A stretch of 64,000 bases of DNA, taken from contig NZ_JAUPEC010000002.1 of NCBI RefSeq assembly GCF_030551755.1, forward strand, positions 124,001-188,000, read 5' to 3'. The stretch is from Pseudocolwellia sp. AS88 (GTDB lineage: Bacteria > Pseudomonadota > Gammaproteobacteria > Enterobacterales > Alteromonadaceae). A program made the translations under genes and the position numbers. Shown in pieces: positions 1-8,951 of the stretch (within the stretch, counting starts at the first letter, position 1; the number at the start of each line of letters is the position of its first letter). A model generated the notes under the pieces. That model searched no databases. It saw only the letters and a list, made by a program, of their open reading frames with translations, and was not told where the DNA came from.

Positions 1-1185
1 AGCACCTATTTTTTCATTTAATGTTTGTTGTGCATAAGTTCTTGAGGCTATTTGAGCTTTAAGCCCCGCTAAACCACTGCCTGATCCTATAAGGATAATC
101 GGTTGGGTATTATTGATAATATGATTAGCTTTAACGGATCGTATTTTACCTTCAATCAGATCTCCTACTTTACTATGATGGCTCAAAAAGCTAGAAGCTA
201 AACCAAAGCTTTTATCATCTTTTTTTAGTAATCGTATAATAAGCTCAAGTTGTTTATTTTCAGTAATTGAGGCTATTGAATAACTTCTTTTGGCTAAGTA
301 GGGGAGATGCTCGAGTAAGTCAGAAACAGGTATATGGCATTTTTCTGGTAGTTCTCGTTCAAAGAGCCATGCCGCTAATGGTTGTTGGTGACCTTGATGA
401 GTTAACCATAAAGAACCATCGAATACGTGCTTAAGTAACCAGTTTTCAACAATTTCAACGGAATTGCGTGGCTGAATATCAATAAGATCGCCAGCTTGCC
501 AAATGGGCGTAGCACCTAGACACTTGAGGCTTATTTTAACGAGTAGCTCATCGCCGCAATTTGGGTTTAATATTTCACGTTCAACCAGCTGCCAAGAGTA
601 GCTTGAACTGCTTTGTGTTTTATCTATTTCTGTGTTGTTTATGTCTAACCAAGGGGGAACAATGTCAGAAAAAACAGTGGTTTCTTCATCATAATTATCA
701 AGTGTTATTAGTTCACTTAATGGTTGAGCTTTTAATGCTTTAAGTCCGTTGTTAACTTGATGGCCAAAAGCACAGAAATCTGGATAACTTGAATCGCCCA
801 AAGCAATAACCGAGTAATTAACTTGTTTTAACGTTATCTCATCTTTAAGTGCTTGCTCTAGGCGCTGATTAAATAAATTACCATCGTCGGGAGCTTTACC
901 ATCACCATAAGTGCTTACAACAAAAAGCACTTTTTCCATCTGACTTAAGTGCTCGAACGTTAGACTATTTAAAGGTAATACATCCGACATTTCAGACAGT
1001 TGTAAAGCTTGCGCACAACGGTTCGCTATTGTTAATGCATTGCCTGTTTGGCTTGCATAAACAATTAATGTTGATGTATCTTTGGTTATTGTTATTTGTT
1101 GTTTAGCGCGATGTAAACGCCACATAAAAACACATAATATTAACCATGCAAGAATAGCTAAAACGCTAATGTACAAGCTTCCCAT
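1..1185 (-). CDS. Membrane-anchored sulfite-reductase-type flavoprotein (flavodoxin + FAD/NAD(P)H reductase), cut by left edge
   Basis: The reading frame is open from an ATG at 1185 to base 1, giving 395 residues with the C-terminus outside the window. Residues 3-22 form one hydrophobic helix. A flavodoxin domain follows, with the FMN loop YASQTGN at about 43-49, STYGDGKAPDDG at about 91-102 and ALGDSSYPDF at about 128-137. A CysJ/cytochrome-P450-reductase-like FAD domain has the R-x-Y-S motif (KRSYSIAS, about residue 297), and the NAD(P)-binding start IGSGSGLAG is at about 361. Proteins of this build pass electrons from NAD(P)H through FAD and FMN. It is the last visible gene of a leftward set with DUF4198, DUF2271 and PepSY proteins behind a Fur box, so ferric or ferri-siderophore reduction is the inferred role. 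CysJ of sulfate assimilation is unlikely, because that protein is soluble and sits with cysI. Confidence 0.85.
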   Translation of the reverse strand, partial: MGSLYISVLAILAWLILCVFMWRLHRAKQQITITKDTSTLIVYASQTGNALTIANRCAQALQLSEMSDVLPLNSLTFEHLSQMEKVLFVVSTYGDGKAPDDGNLFNQRLEQALKDEITLKQVNYSVIALGDSSYPDFCAFGHQVNNGLKALKAQPLSELITLDNYDEETTVFSDIVPPWLDINNTEIDKTQSSSSYSWQLVEREILNPNCGDELLVKISLKCLGATPIWQAGDLIDIQPRNSVEIVENWLLKHVFDGSLWLTHQGHQQPLAAWLFERELPEKCHIPVSDLLEHLPYLAKRSYSIASITENKQLELIIRLLKKDDKSFGLASSFLSHHSKVGDLIEGKIRSVKANHIINNTQPIILIGSGSGLAGLKAQIASRTYAQQTLNEKIGA

Positions 1186-1234
1186 AAATCAACTTCTGTT
1201 AGTTTGCCAAATGTATAACTTTTATTTAAACGTA

Positions 1235-2068
1235 TTACTCAGGTAATACTTCAAAAGTAGCACCGTAACTGCCTTTACGAACGGTTGCAGGCGCTATAGC
1301 TTTATCGTCTTCAAACTCTGCTTCAAGTAAATACATACCGGCTTCAGGCCAAGTAATATTTACAAATCCGTCAGCATCAGTAACTAAATCTAATTGATTT
1401 TGTTGGTTGCGGTAGCGCATGTTGCCGGCAACGATAGATAATTTAGCATTCGCTGCTGGTAAACCTTCAAACAAAAATTTGAATTTAGCTGTTTCACCTG
1501 CAAACAAGTCATTTGGGTGCGTTACTGGAATAAGTTCTAAACCTGAGTTTGTTGGTTTGAATGTGTTTTCAGTGGGTTCGCCAGAAGTAACAAAAGTCTC
1601 TAAACGTCTAAAGCTTTGAGCCACAAGTAAAGCGTCAGCTTCTTTTGGTACAGCTGTTGCAAATTCACCATCTTTAGCTGTTTTACCACGAGCGGGCCAC
1701 ATTTTACGTTTGCCATTTTCGTCTTTCCAAGTTGCTCGTAAGCCGCCAGACGCATAGCCAATTCTATAAGTTCCTGGAGTTACTAAATTCAAATCAAAGG
1801 TTGTTTTGAATTTACCTGTATGTGGGTTTTCAGCATCAATGTTTTTGCCTGTTGGATCTTGAATCACTAATCCTTTCATACGAAGTGGTACATGCTCAGG
1901 AATAAACAAACTATTCGAAACAGCAGCATCAAATGATACCCAAGGTGCATCGCCTGATAAGTTGGTTGTGCTAGGTAAAATCCAAGCTCTGTGTGCATTG
2001 GCGCTAAAACTTAAGCTCATTACCATAGTGATAGATAATAGCGTTTTCAAAGATGTAGATATGTTCAT
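1235..2068 (-). CDS. DUF4198 exported protein (metal-uptake-associated family)
   Basis: This 277-residue protein has a signal peptide (residues 1-25, ending SANA) and a compact mature domain rich in beta strands, matching DUF4198. Relatives occur with nickel, cobalt and iron uptake genes, and the domain resembles the extracytoplasmic part of NikM/CbiK-type proteins. If cleavage follows ANA, the mature chain begins HRAWILPS, exposing an N-terminal histidine that could bind a metal; this is inference. The gene is third in the leftward set, 33 bp after the DUF2271 gene and about 50 bp before the flavoprotein gene. Its function is not established. An envelope accessory role in iron handling fits the Fur box upstream of the set. 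Confidence 0.8.
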   Translation of the reverse strand: MNISTSLKTLLSITMVMSLSFSANAHRAWILPSTTNLSGDAPWVSFDAAVSNSLFIPEHVPLRMKGLVIQDPTGKNIDAENPHTGKFKTTFDLNLVTPGTYRIGYASGGLRATWKDENGKRKMWPARGKTAKDGEFATAVPKEADALLVAQSFRRLETFVTSGEPTENTFKPTNSGLELIPVTHPNDLFAGETAKFKFLFEGLPAANAKLSIVAGNMRYRNQQNQLDLVTDADGFVNITWPEAGMYLLEAEFEDDKAIAPATVRKGSYGATFEVLPE

Positions 2069-2101
2069 TTGCTTCTCCTTATAAATGATTGATTACAAAA
2101 G

Positions 2102-2635
2102 TTAATCGTTAACAAGAACTATATTAATTTTGCCTAGTTCGGTTTTTCCTAGAGCTGTTAAAGGAAAGTTAGTTGCCTTAGGTGGCCATGTCAGTGGAAT
2201 GTTGATCACCTCTTTACCGCCAACTTCTCTTGAAGCTTCGATACGTAATTGGTATTCACCTGCAGGTAAATTAGCGAACTGTTTTGAGTTTAAAGCCATA
2301 GATACTTTATGAGTTCCTGGGCCTTTAGTTGCCGAAGTTACACCATCAAAGGGTTGCTCTGCTTTTCTGCCAACACGTCGCCACCATTGTCTGATGTCTT
2401 TTAGCCACTTTTCGCCTTCGTTATCTTTCATGTCTAAGTCGTACCAGAGCTCTAATTGCGTAGCTTTACGTTTACTATCTTCAAGCCAAATAGCTACATA
2501 AGGTTTGTGGTATTCAGCCACATTAAAGCGAGGTATATCTACTTCCATTACTAGCTTACTATCAGCTGCATAACTCAAATTACTTACCACAAGCGCTGAC
2601 AATAATGACAAGTTAAACAAGGTTTTACGGTTCAT
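2102..2635 (-). CDS. DUF2271 exported protein
   Basis: The product has 177 residues with a signal peptide (about 1-23, ending LSYA). The mature part matches my recollection of DUF2271: the start KLVMEVDIPRFNVAEYHKPY, an internal VAIWLED strand, and a W-rich segment (WLKDIRQWWRRVGR) near residue 80. DUF2271 genes regularly accompany PepSY-type membrane proteins and DUF4198 genes in iron-regulated clusters of marine gammaproteobacteria. Here the gene lies 24 bp after the PepSY gene and 33 bp before the DUF4198 gene, consistent with one transcript. The biochemical role is unknown. A periplasmic partner of the PepSY protein in a reductive iron pathway is the inference from context. Confidence 0.8.
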   Translation of the reverse strand: MNRKTLFNLSLLSALVVSNLSYAADSKLVMEVDIPRFNVAEYHKPYVAIWLEDSKRKATQLELWYDLDMKDNEGEKWLKDIRQWWRRVGRKAEQPFDGVTSATKGPGTHKVSMALNSKQFANLPAGEYQLRIEASREVGGKEVINIPLTWPPKATNFPLTALGKTELGKINIVLVND

Positions 2636-2659
2636 TGAATGTCCTTATATTTATAAAAA

Positions 2660-3259
2660 TTAATGTAGATTGGTTAAAATAATAATGAAAGGTATCAGCA
2701 CGCCTAAAGTGACATAAGGCCAAGTTGATAACCTAAAAGAGGTTTGTTTTATTAGCAGCCATAAACCACTTAAACAAAAAATGATAGAACCCACAGCAAA
2801 AGCATCAATAAACCAAATCCACGTGGTATTGGTATAACGACCTTTGTGAAGATCATTAAAGAATGAAATCCAGCCTCTGTCGGTGCGCTCATAAATAAGC
2901 TCGCCACTTTCAACATCAATTGAAAGCCAAGCATCAACACCTGGTTCTGGCATAGCTAAATAGAATTCGCCATCACTAAACTCACCTTGTGCATTGCTCG
3001 GAATAGACACACCAAATTCTTCATCTAAATGCTCTATAATACTTTTAGCAAGTGAGTTTTTGTCGTTATCAACAGGTTGCCAGGTTTGTAGTAAACCATT
3101 AGATAATTGAGTTTCAATGGTGGCAATTTCATTTTTTGCAGGAATGTCAGCCGCATGGTTTAGAGTGATCCCTGTCCACGAAAAAAATAACATGCCTACA
3201 ATACAAATAGCTGCACTTATCCAATGCCATTGGCGCACACTGCCTAATGAAAACTTCAT
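2660..3259 (-). CDS. PepSY-associated transmembrane protein
   Basis: The 199-residue protein has an N-terminal membrane helix (about 14-34), a periplasmic PepSY-like region of about 110 residues (ending around GELIYERTDRGWISFFNDLHKGR), and two C-terminal helices (about 147-167 and 175-196). This is the layout of short PepSY-TM proteins; histidines in the FNDLHKGR region may bind haem or metal in the family. It is the first gene of the leftward cluster, about 65 bp downstream of a strong Fur-box match. Homologues are often found with TonB-dependent ferric-siderophore receptors and are implicated in reductive iron release. No receptor gene is adjacent here. Confidence 0.8.
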   Translation of the reverse strand: MKFSLGSVRQWHWISAAICIVGMLFFSWTGITLNHAADIPAKNEIATIETQLSNGLLQTWQPVDNDKNSLAKSIIEHLDEEFGVSIPSNAQGEFSDGEFYLAMPEPGVDAWLSIDVESGELIYERTDRGWISFFNDLHKGRYTNTTWIWFIDAFAVGSIIFCLSGLWLLIKQTSFRLSTWPYVTLGVLIPFIIILTNLH

Positions 3260-3324
3260 TCTAAATTACCCATCATTTTGATGCGGGCACTTTATAAAAC
3301 AACATACCAAATGTCAATGCAAAC

Positions 3325-3343
3325 GATAATGGTTATCATTAAT
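3325..3343. promoter_or_regulatory. Fur box upstream of the PepSY/DUF2271/DUF4198/flavoprotein set
   Basis: The 19 bases match the classical Fur consensus GATAATGATAATCATTATC at 15 positions, counted by eye, with the inverted-repeat core GATAATGGTTATCATT intact. It lies 65-84 bp upstream of the PepSY gene start. This supports iron-dependent repression of the leftward set. Confidence 0.75.
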
Positions 3344-3500
3344 CTTTGTGAAAGTTTTTGTAAGTGTTTTTGTCGTTTGTATTGAGTTAATAGGATCTTG
3401 AAAGTATGGGTAAAAAGAAGAGGAGGGATTTGTTCATCTCTGGCAATAATGGATTAGTTATTACCAGAGGGATTTTTCCGATTATTTTTATAAATAACGG

Positions 3501-5009
3501 TTAACGAGTATATTTAGATTGATAGACTTTAAGATCTTTTTTGACCTGAGGTGCCAACATATACAAACCGATAATGTTAGCAATAGACATAGAGAAGAAC
3601 ATAGAGTCAGAAATAGCGATAACAGAATCTAAACTGATTGATGCGCCAATAATGGTAAATAAACAGAATATAAACTTATATCCTAAATCTAAAAGCTTGC
3701 TGTCACCGACTAAAAATCCCCAAGCAATTGAGCCGTAATACGCCCACGAAATCATAGTAGAAATAGCAAATAATAAAACAGCAACACTGAGTAAATACGG
3801 GAACCACCAAATAACACTACCAAAAGCTCTAGAAGTAAGCGCCACGCCATCTATGCCTTCAACCGAAGTATATGCACCTGTGATCACGATGACTAACGCA
3901 GTAATGGTACAAATAACAACGGTATCAATAAAAGGTTCAAGTAGAGCAACATAGCCTTCTCGAATAGGCTCTTTAGTTGATGCTGTGGCATGAGCGATGG
4001 AAGCAGCACCTACACCAGCTTCGCTTGAAAAGGTTGAGCGTTTGAAACCTTGGATCATAACACCAATAATACCACCCACAACACCTGTTGGAGAGAAAGC
4101 ACCATTGAAGATCAAGCTGAAAGCATGAGGTATTTCGCTGGCGTTAACCGCTAAAATAAATAGCGCAGCCAACAGGTAAATACCTGCCATAAAAGGGACA
4201 ACTTTTGAGGTAACTTTAGCGATGGTTTTAATACCGCCAATAATTACAAAGCCAATAAAAATAGCTAATATTAAACCGAACAACCAACCTTTATCAGCCC
4301 AAACACTACTGCTACCGCCCATAGCTGTAACAAATTGTTGATAAGCTTGGTTTGATTGCAACATATTGCTACCACACAAAGACGCGGTAACACAGCAAAT
4401 AGCAAAGAATACACCTAAGGCTTTACCGAGTTTTTTATGACCTAGATCTGACAAACCATCTCTAAGGTAATACATAGGGCCACCGCGAACTGTACCTTCT
4501 TTACTGATACGTCGGTATTTCACACCTAAAGTACACTCAAGAAACTTGGTGGACATGCCCATCAAACCTGCAACTATCATCCAAAAAGTAGCACCAGGTC
4601 CGCCAATTGAAATCGCGATAGCCACACCGGCAATATTACCTAAACCCACTGTGCCTGAAAGCGCTGTGGTTAAAGCTTGAAAATGGCTTACTTCCCCCGG
4701 ATCTTTAGGATCCGAGTAATCGCCTTTAATCACTTTGCAGGCATGTTTAAAACCACGAAAGTTAAGAAAACCAAAATATAGAGTGAAACAAACGGCAGCA
4801 ACAATCAGCCATAAAACAATAATAGGAACTGAAGCACCAGCAACATTAAATGAATAAAAGATGATGCTAGTAAATAACTCTGCGACGGGTTGGAGCAACT
4901 CATCTATTTGTTGGTCAATACTTTTTGAAACAGCTAAGCCGGTTTCAACTTGGTTAATAGAGTTGACTAGCAGGGTACTAAAAGATTGCCAAAGCATAGG
5001 TGCTTCCAT
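3501..5009 (-). CDS. AGCS-family amino-acid:Na+ symporter (sodium:alanine symporter)
   Basis: The 502-residue product is a polytopic inner-membrane carrier of the alanine/glycine:cation symporter family. Family features seen include ALTTALSGTVGLGNIAGVAIAI near residues 111-132, the GGPGATFWM stretch just after, and GFKRSTFSSEAGVGAASIAHA around 318-338. Length is normal for the family. The first 50 residues form a soluble lead-in, and Met5 (MLWQSF) is an alternative start. It is monocistronic as far as can be seen: a gap of about 240 bp separates it from the PepSY gene and 270 bp from the aminotransferase gene. The substrate is probably alanine, glycine or a related small amino acid, which the sequence does not settle. 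Confidence 0.9.
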   Translation of the reverse strand: MEAPMLWQSFSTLLVNSINQVETGLAVSKSIDQQIDELLQPVAELFTSIIFYSFNVAGASVPIIVLWLIVAAVCFTLYFGFLNFRGFKHACKVIKGDYSDPKDPGEVSHFQALTTALSGTVGLGNIAGVAIAISIGGPGATFWMIVAGLMGMSTKFLECTLGVKYRRISKEGTVRGGPMYYLRDGLSDLGHKKLGKALGVFFAICCVTASLCGSNMLQSNQAYQQFVTAMGGSSSVWADKGWLFGLILAIFIGFVIIGGIKTIAKVTSKVVPFMAGIYLLAALFILAVNASEIPHAFSLIFNGAFSPTGVVGGIIGVMIQGFKRSTFSSEAGVGAASIAHATASTKEPIREGYVALLEPFIDTVVICTITALVIVITGAYTSVEGIDGVALTSRAFGSVIWWFPYLLSVAVLLFAISTMISWAYYGSIAWGFLVGDSKLLDLGYKFIFCLFTIIGASISLDSVIAISDSMFFSMSIANIIGLYMLAPQVKKDLKVYQSKYTR

Positions 5010-5193
5010 TTGTGGGTAATTTATAAAGTGTGTTTATAAAGGTAAATTTTCATGCATAGATTACCTATTTACAGCAATCAATGAAGTTAACTAGTTTTAC
5101 TGTAAATATCTAAATAAATCAATGAAATTGAAAGGACTTTTGAGTTTACCAAGAAGTATGAAGTTAGGGGATTATATTAAAGAGGGGATGGGC

Positions 5194-5227
5194 TACCGAA
5201 GCTAAAATCAATTTTTCAGCTTCGGTA
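5194..5227. terminator. Hairpin downstream of the aminotransferase gene
   Basis: TACCGAAGCT (5194-5203) is perfectly complementary to AGCTTCGGTA (5218-5227) across a 14-base loop. It lies about 57 bp after the aminotransferase stop. The T-tract expected on the minus strand is weak, so this may be a processing hairpin rather than an intrinsic terminator. Confidence 0.5.
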
Positions 5228-5283
5228 ATTATTACTTATAAGAGCTATTTCTAAGAGTTATGCGAAAGAAATATGTTAAAAGA

Positions 5284-6609
5284 TTAGCTAGCGTTAATAG
5301 CATCTGCCATAGATTTTTCAGCGACTTGCTCTAACCATTCAAAATCCATGGTTTGATGTGCTTCACAAATAAACCAAGGTTCACGTGAATCAGGTTCTAA
5401 CATCACGCCATTGTCGATTAAGTTAAGGGCGAACTGTGTATATAAGTCGCTATTGGTTTTTTTCCAATCGCGGTAGTTTTGCGGCACGTTAGCACCAAAA
5501 TGCACACCAAACATTGAGTTAGGACCTGCAAAACAATGTTCAACATCAAACTTAGTAAACACGCGAGAAAGTAAGGTTTGAATGTGTAAACCTACACTAT
5601 CGATAGTGGCTAACGCATCAGTTTCTTTTAATAAAGTTAATGTCGCTTTTGCCGCACTTAACGCTACCATATTAGCCGTATAAGTACCGCCATGTGTAAC
5701 GCCACCCTTATCGAAAGATATAGCATCCATCACTTCAGCCCTACCACCAAAAGCGGCAACAGGGTAACCATTACCCATAGCTTTAGCGTAAGTGGTTAAA
5801 TCAGCGTGAATATTATATAAAGCTTGCACGCCGCCTTTAGCGACACGGAAACCGGTTTTAACTTCATCCATAATTAACAATGAACCATTGCTGTCACAAA
5901 TATCACGTAGCTTTTGCATATATTCTTGCGTTGAAGCAATAGAACCACAATTACCCATGATAGGTTCAATCAAGATAGCTGCAATATCATCACCATATTC
6001 TGCAAATACAGCATCAATCGCTTCAAAGTCGTTTAATGGAACACTGACTTGATGTTCTCGTGTGCTTTGAGGAATACCTGCGCCAAAAGGAATAATTTCA
6101 GGCGATTTATTATCATCTACTTCCCAGTTATCAACATCCGACTTCCACATAACTTCGTCATGTAAACCATGAAAACCACCTTCAACTACAACAATTTTAT
6201 TGCGACGTGTAAAGCCACGAGCCGTTCTTACAGCACCAATAACGGCTTCAGTACCTGAATTAGCAAAACGCATTTTGTCGATATTTGGACATAGTGATTT
6301 CACTAGTTCAACCACATCAGAATCAAGACCTGTAGAGAAGCCAGAAATAGTGCCTATGTTGGTAATCGCATTGATAACTTCATTATCAACACGTTCATCA
6401 CGGTAACCTAAAATAATTGGACCGTAAGCTAAACGAAAATCTACAAAGGTTTGTTCGTCGCAATCGGTGATCGTACAACCTTTCATACTACTCAAAAATA
6501 CGGTGTTGTCTTCGCCCCAGTAACGGTAGCTGTCGGCAACGCCTAAAGGCATGTTGGTATGCGCTCTTTTGAGCATGTTGGCACTATTGGGTTTGTGTGT
6601 TTTGGTCAT
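5284..6609 (-). CDS. Class III PLP-dependent aminotransferase (glutamate-1-semialdehyde-aminomutase-like)
   Basis: This 441-residue class III (fold type I) PLP enzyme shows the NSGTEAV phosphate-binding segment near 119, the DEVKTGFR motif near 250, and the PLP lysine in YAKAMGNGYPVAA near 277. It has the look of HemL-like aminomutase/aminotransferases, but the position beside betaine genes argues against haem synthesis. A true HemL would normally carry NLGKIIGGG-type sequence around the lysine, where this protein has TYAKAMGNG. The substrate is unknown. An ATG at 6609 is preferred over an upstream in-frame TTG (6621). A strong terminator separates it from the porin gene, so it needs its own promoter between about 6610 and 6735. 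Confidence 0.82.
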   Translation of the reverse strand: MTKTHKPNSANMLKRAHTNMPLGVADSYRYWGEDNTVFLSSMKGCTITDCDEQTFVDFRLAYGPIILGYRDERVDNEVINAITNIGTISGFSTGLDSDVVELVKSLCPNIDKMRFANSGTEAVIGAVRTARGFTRRNKIVVVEGGFHGLHDEVMWKSDVDNWEVDDNKSPEIIPFGAGIPQSTREHQVSVPLNDFEAIDAVFAEYGDDIAAILIEPIMGNCGSIASTQEYMQKLRDICDSNGSLLIMDEVKTGFRVAKGGVQALYNIHADLTTYAKAMGNGYPVAAFGGRAEVMDAISFDKGGVTHGGTYTANMVALSAAKATLTLLKETDALATIDSVGLHIQTLLSRVFTKFDVEHCFAGPNSMFGVHFGANVPQNYRDWKKTNSDLYTQFALNLIDNGVMLEPDSREPWFICEAHQTMDFEWLEQVAEKSMADAINAS

Positions 6610-6734
6610 AAGATGGTCCAATCTAACTAGTATGTTTTCAACAAAGGTTGTCGTCGTAATTTATGGCGCAGATAATACAGGGATAGTGAGATGGCAGGAA
6701 GTGCTAGAGGTAATTAATAGCTTGGTATTATAAA

Positions 6735-6770
6735 TAAAAAAGCTCTTATACATTACATATAAGAGCTTTT
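6735..6770 (-). terminator. Intrinsic terminator after the bet operon/porin gene
   Basis: Read leftward, AAAAGCTCTTAT pairs perfectly with ATAAGAGCTTTT around a 10-base loop and runs into a T-rich tail. It lies about 52 bp after the porin stop. It should end transcription coming from the bet operon and insulate the aminotransferase gene. Confidence 0.8.
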
Positions 6771-6822
6771 AGGTAAGAACTCACTGAAAGATTAGTGATC
6801 TCTTCGTATTAGGTTCAGGTTT

Positions 6823-7527
6823 TTATAAACCGAAAGTACGAGATACAGATAACACAACACGTGTGTCGGCAGTATCCAAATTCATATCAGTATCTTCAAG
6901 AGCCGCGTTAAAATCAAAACCTTTGTAGCTAGTCATGTATTCAACACGGTAATGGTTGTATGACGAACCACCATCCCAGCTCCATCTGTTTTCATCTTGC
7001 GACGTTGAACGATCAAAGCTAACTCTAACATTATGACCTGGAGCTACTTCAATGGTGTGAGCAACCATGGCAATGTAATGACCCACATCAAAACCGAAGT
7101 AATCCCAGCTGTACCAAAAGTTTAATTCGGTATCACCTAAGTCGGAGTTATAACCAAACTTCGCATAAGCTTCAGGGTAGTTATAGGTATCTGAAATAGA
7201 ATCACCGTGGTATGTGTAATAGGCAATACCTGCGTCTAAACCAATTTTATCGTCTAACTGAAAATACTTACCTGCGTAAACGTCAAATTCAAGGTTTGAA
7301 TCTTCACCGCTACCAAAATCAATAGTTGAAGCCCAAGCGCCAGTGTAAAAGCCATCATCTCCTGCATAGTCTAAACTCGCTTGAAGAGCTGGGTTGTTAT
7401 TGGTTTGGCTAACACCGTTAAAAGTGTAGTCAGAAGTAAGGTTAACTGTTGCTGATACTTCCGCTAAAGCACTTGAAGAAGCGGCTAATAAACCACTTGT
7501 TACTAACGTTATCATTGTTTTATTCAT
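6823..7527 (-). CDS. TorF-family putative outer-membrane porin (Gcw_chp)
   Basis: The 234-residue product has a signal peptide (1-22, ending SSALA) and a mature part of alternating aromatic/polar beta strands, closing with a C-terminal phenylalanine-containing strand (VVLSVSRTFGL). The mature start EVSATVNLTSDYTFNGVSQTNNNPALQASLDY is typical of the Gcw_chp/TorF family (quoted here only as the region 23-54; key residues are the SDY and RGVS-like FNGVS motifs). The gene starts 14 bp after the BCCT carrier stop. Location next to choline/betaine genes suggests outer-membrane passage of choline or betaine, but family substrates are poorly known. Confidence 0.82.
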   Translation of the reverse strand: MNKTMITLVTSGLLAASSSALAEVSATVNLTSDYTFNGVSQTNNNPALQASLDYAGDDGFYTGAWASTIDFGSGEDSNLEFDVYAGKYFQLDDKIGLDAGIAYYTYHGDSISDTYNYPEAYAKFGYNSDLGDTELNFWYSWDYFGFDVGHYIAMVAHTIEVAPGHNVRVSFDRSTSQDENRWSWDGGSSYNHYRVEYMTSYKGFDFNAALEDTDMNLDTADTRVVLSVSRTFGL

Positions 7528-7541
7528 TATTTAATTTCCCT

Positions 7542-8759
7542 TTAAGTTACATGTTCAATTTTTGTAAAATCAATTTTGTTTTCTTTTGGCGAACTTTCAA
7601 TGGCTGCTACATCTTTGAATTTGCTAAATATCATATAGCCAAAACAAGCGAAGAACATCCCAACAACTAAAGCGCCAACCCATTGAATTTGTAAGAAATC
7701 TAATTTGAATAACAAGGTAAGTAAGCTCAACGCAACTAAGTTACCTATTAAGTATTTAACTTTACCCACACGCGCTACACCTATGTTTAAATTATCGGTG
7801 TATAAGCGCACTAAAGAATCGAGCGAGTTCACTACAAATGTAATACCAACAACTACCATAGCAATGTTATAGAAGCCTGCGGTTTCAATGCCGTTCAGGT
7901 TGTAGTAATACAATACAGTAAACCAAATAGCGATTGGGATAGACGGAAATACCATCATAGCCACAAGTACTTGATAGGTGCGTAAACCACTAACAAAACG
8001 TGCGGTGAATTGACCAATCATTATGCTCCATGCAAACCACCAATAAAGGTAAAACTCATGGTATTCGTTCATCGGTAAAACAAACTCATGGATGTTACCA
8101 AAGTAACCACCTAGCATTGAGAAAGTATTTGCAAATTCGCCTATGCTTGAACCTTCACCAAGAAACGCTCCGCCCCACATTAAAGCGATTAAGGCAAGAA
8201 ACAACCAAGTTGTTGATAAGCTTAAAATGCGTACATAACGTATGTTGGTACTTGAATACACGGCAAAGGCAATAACCAAGAAAACAATCGCGTAAAACGT
8301 ACCAATAATAGATTCACCATCGCCAAGATCAGGCATATACCAAGGTAAATTAATAAGAAGTAAATTGGCGGTAAAGGCACAAGTACCTATGATGACAACG
8401 TTATTTATAATTTTAACTACAGGTATTTCGAAGAAGCGCACGCGTGGCTCAAGAACACAAAAGTAAAAACAGGTTAAAAAGTAAAAAGCCCAGATAAGAA
8501 AGGCCCAAAAGCCAAATTCGATAGATAGTGGATTTGTAAATCCATACTCAGGACTGGTTGCTAAATCGGAGTAGCCAGCGAACTCAGTTAACGGGAACAT
8601 AATAAGTCCCACATCTAAGCCTGAAGTAAATAATATCGCGATAAAAGTAAAGGTTCTTACTGGCGTTACACCTACGCAACGAATATTTCCCCATCGATAT
8701 AATACGAATATGATGGCGATAAATGTAAATAGCATTCCTGCTGATAACCATGCGGTCAT
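7542..8759 (-). CDS. Short, divergent BCCT-type carrier in the bet operon (probable choline/betaine transporter)
   Basis: About 405 residues form some 10-12 membrane helices. The segment YWWFAWSIMIGQFTARF (near residue 240) corresponds to the BCCT signature W-x-x-A-W-x-x-x-x-G-x-F. An early GLDVGLIMFPLTE stretch replaces the usual GMGIGL...GVAEP motif seen in the large BCCT protein at 25771-27720. It is about 240 residues shorter than that carrier and lacks the long cytoplasmic tail. The start at 8759 has AGGGAG 7 bases upstream; the longer frame to 8780 begins with TTG. Its place after betA supports choline or betaine import, though the substrate is inferred only from context. Confidence 0.75.
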   Translation of the reverse strand: MTAWLSAGMLFTFIAIIFVLYRWGNIRCVGVTPVRTFTFIAILFTSGLDVGLIMFPLTEFAGYSDLATSPEYGFTNPLSIEFGFWAFLIWAFYFLTCFYFCVLEPRVRFFEIPVVKIINNVVIIGTCAFTANLLLINLPWYMPDLGDGESIIGTFYAIVFLVIAFAVYSSTNIRYVRILSLSTTWLFLALIALMWGGAFLGEGSSIGEFANTFSMLGGYFGNIHEFVLPMNEYHEFYLYWWFAWSIMIGQFTARFVSGLRTYQVLVAMMVFPSIPIAIWFTVLYYYNLNGIETAGFYNIAMVVVGITFVVNSLDSLVRLYTDNLNIGVARVGKVKYLIGNLVALSLLTLLFKLDFLQIQWVGALVVGMFFACFGYMIFSKFKDVAAIESSPKENKIDFTKIEHVT

Positions 8760-8951
8760 AACTGTCTCCCTGAAGTGCAATTTATGTGTTTAAAGATAAT
8801 TAACTCCTCTGTTGTTTTATTGTTTGAGTGATCCCGAAAGCCTAATTAAGGTTGTGACTTTATACTTCAAACCTTAACTTTCGCCGTTATAAAATATAAG
8901 ACGACGAAAATTAGGAGATGAACGATACTCGCGTTTATTTGATGCTATAAA

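Noticed and set aside
1-1185. CysJ of assimilatory sulfite reductase
   Set aside because: N-terminal membrane anchor, no cysI, and clustering with Fur-box-controlled PepSY/DUF genes.
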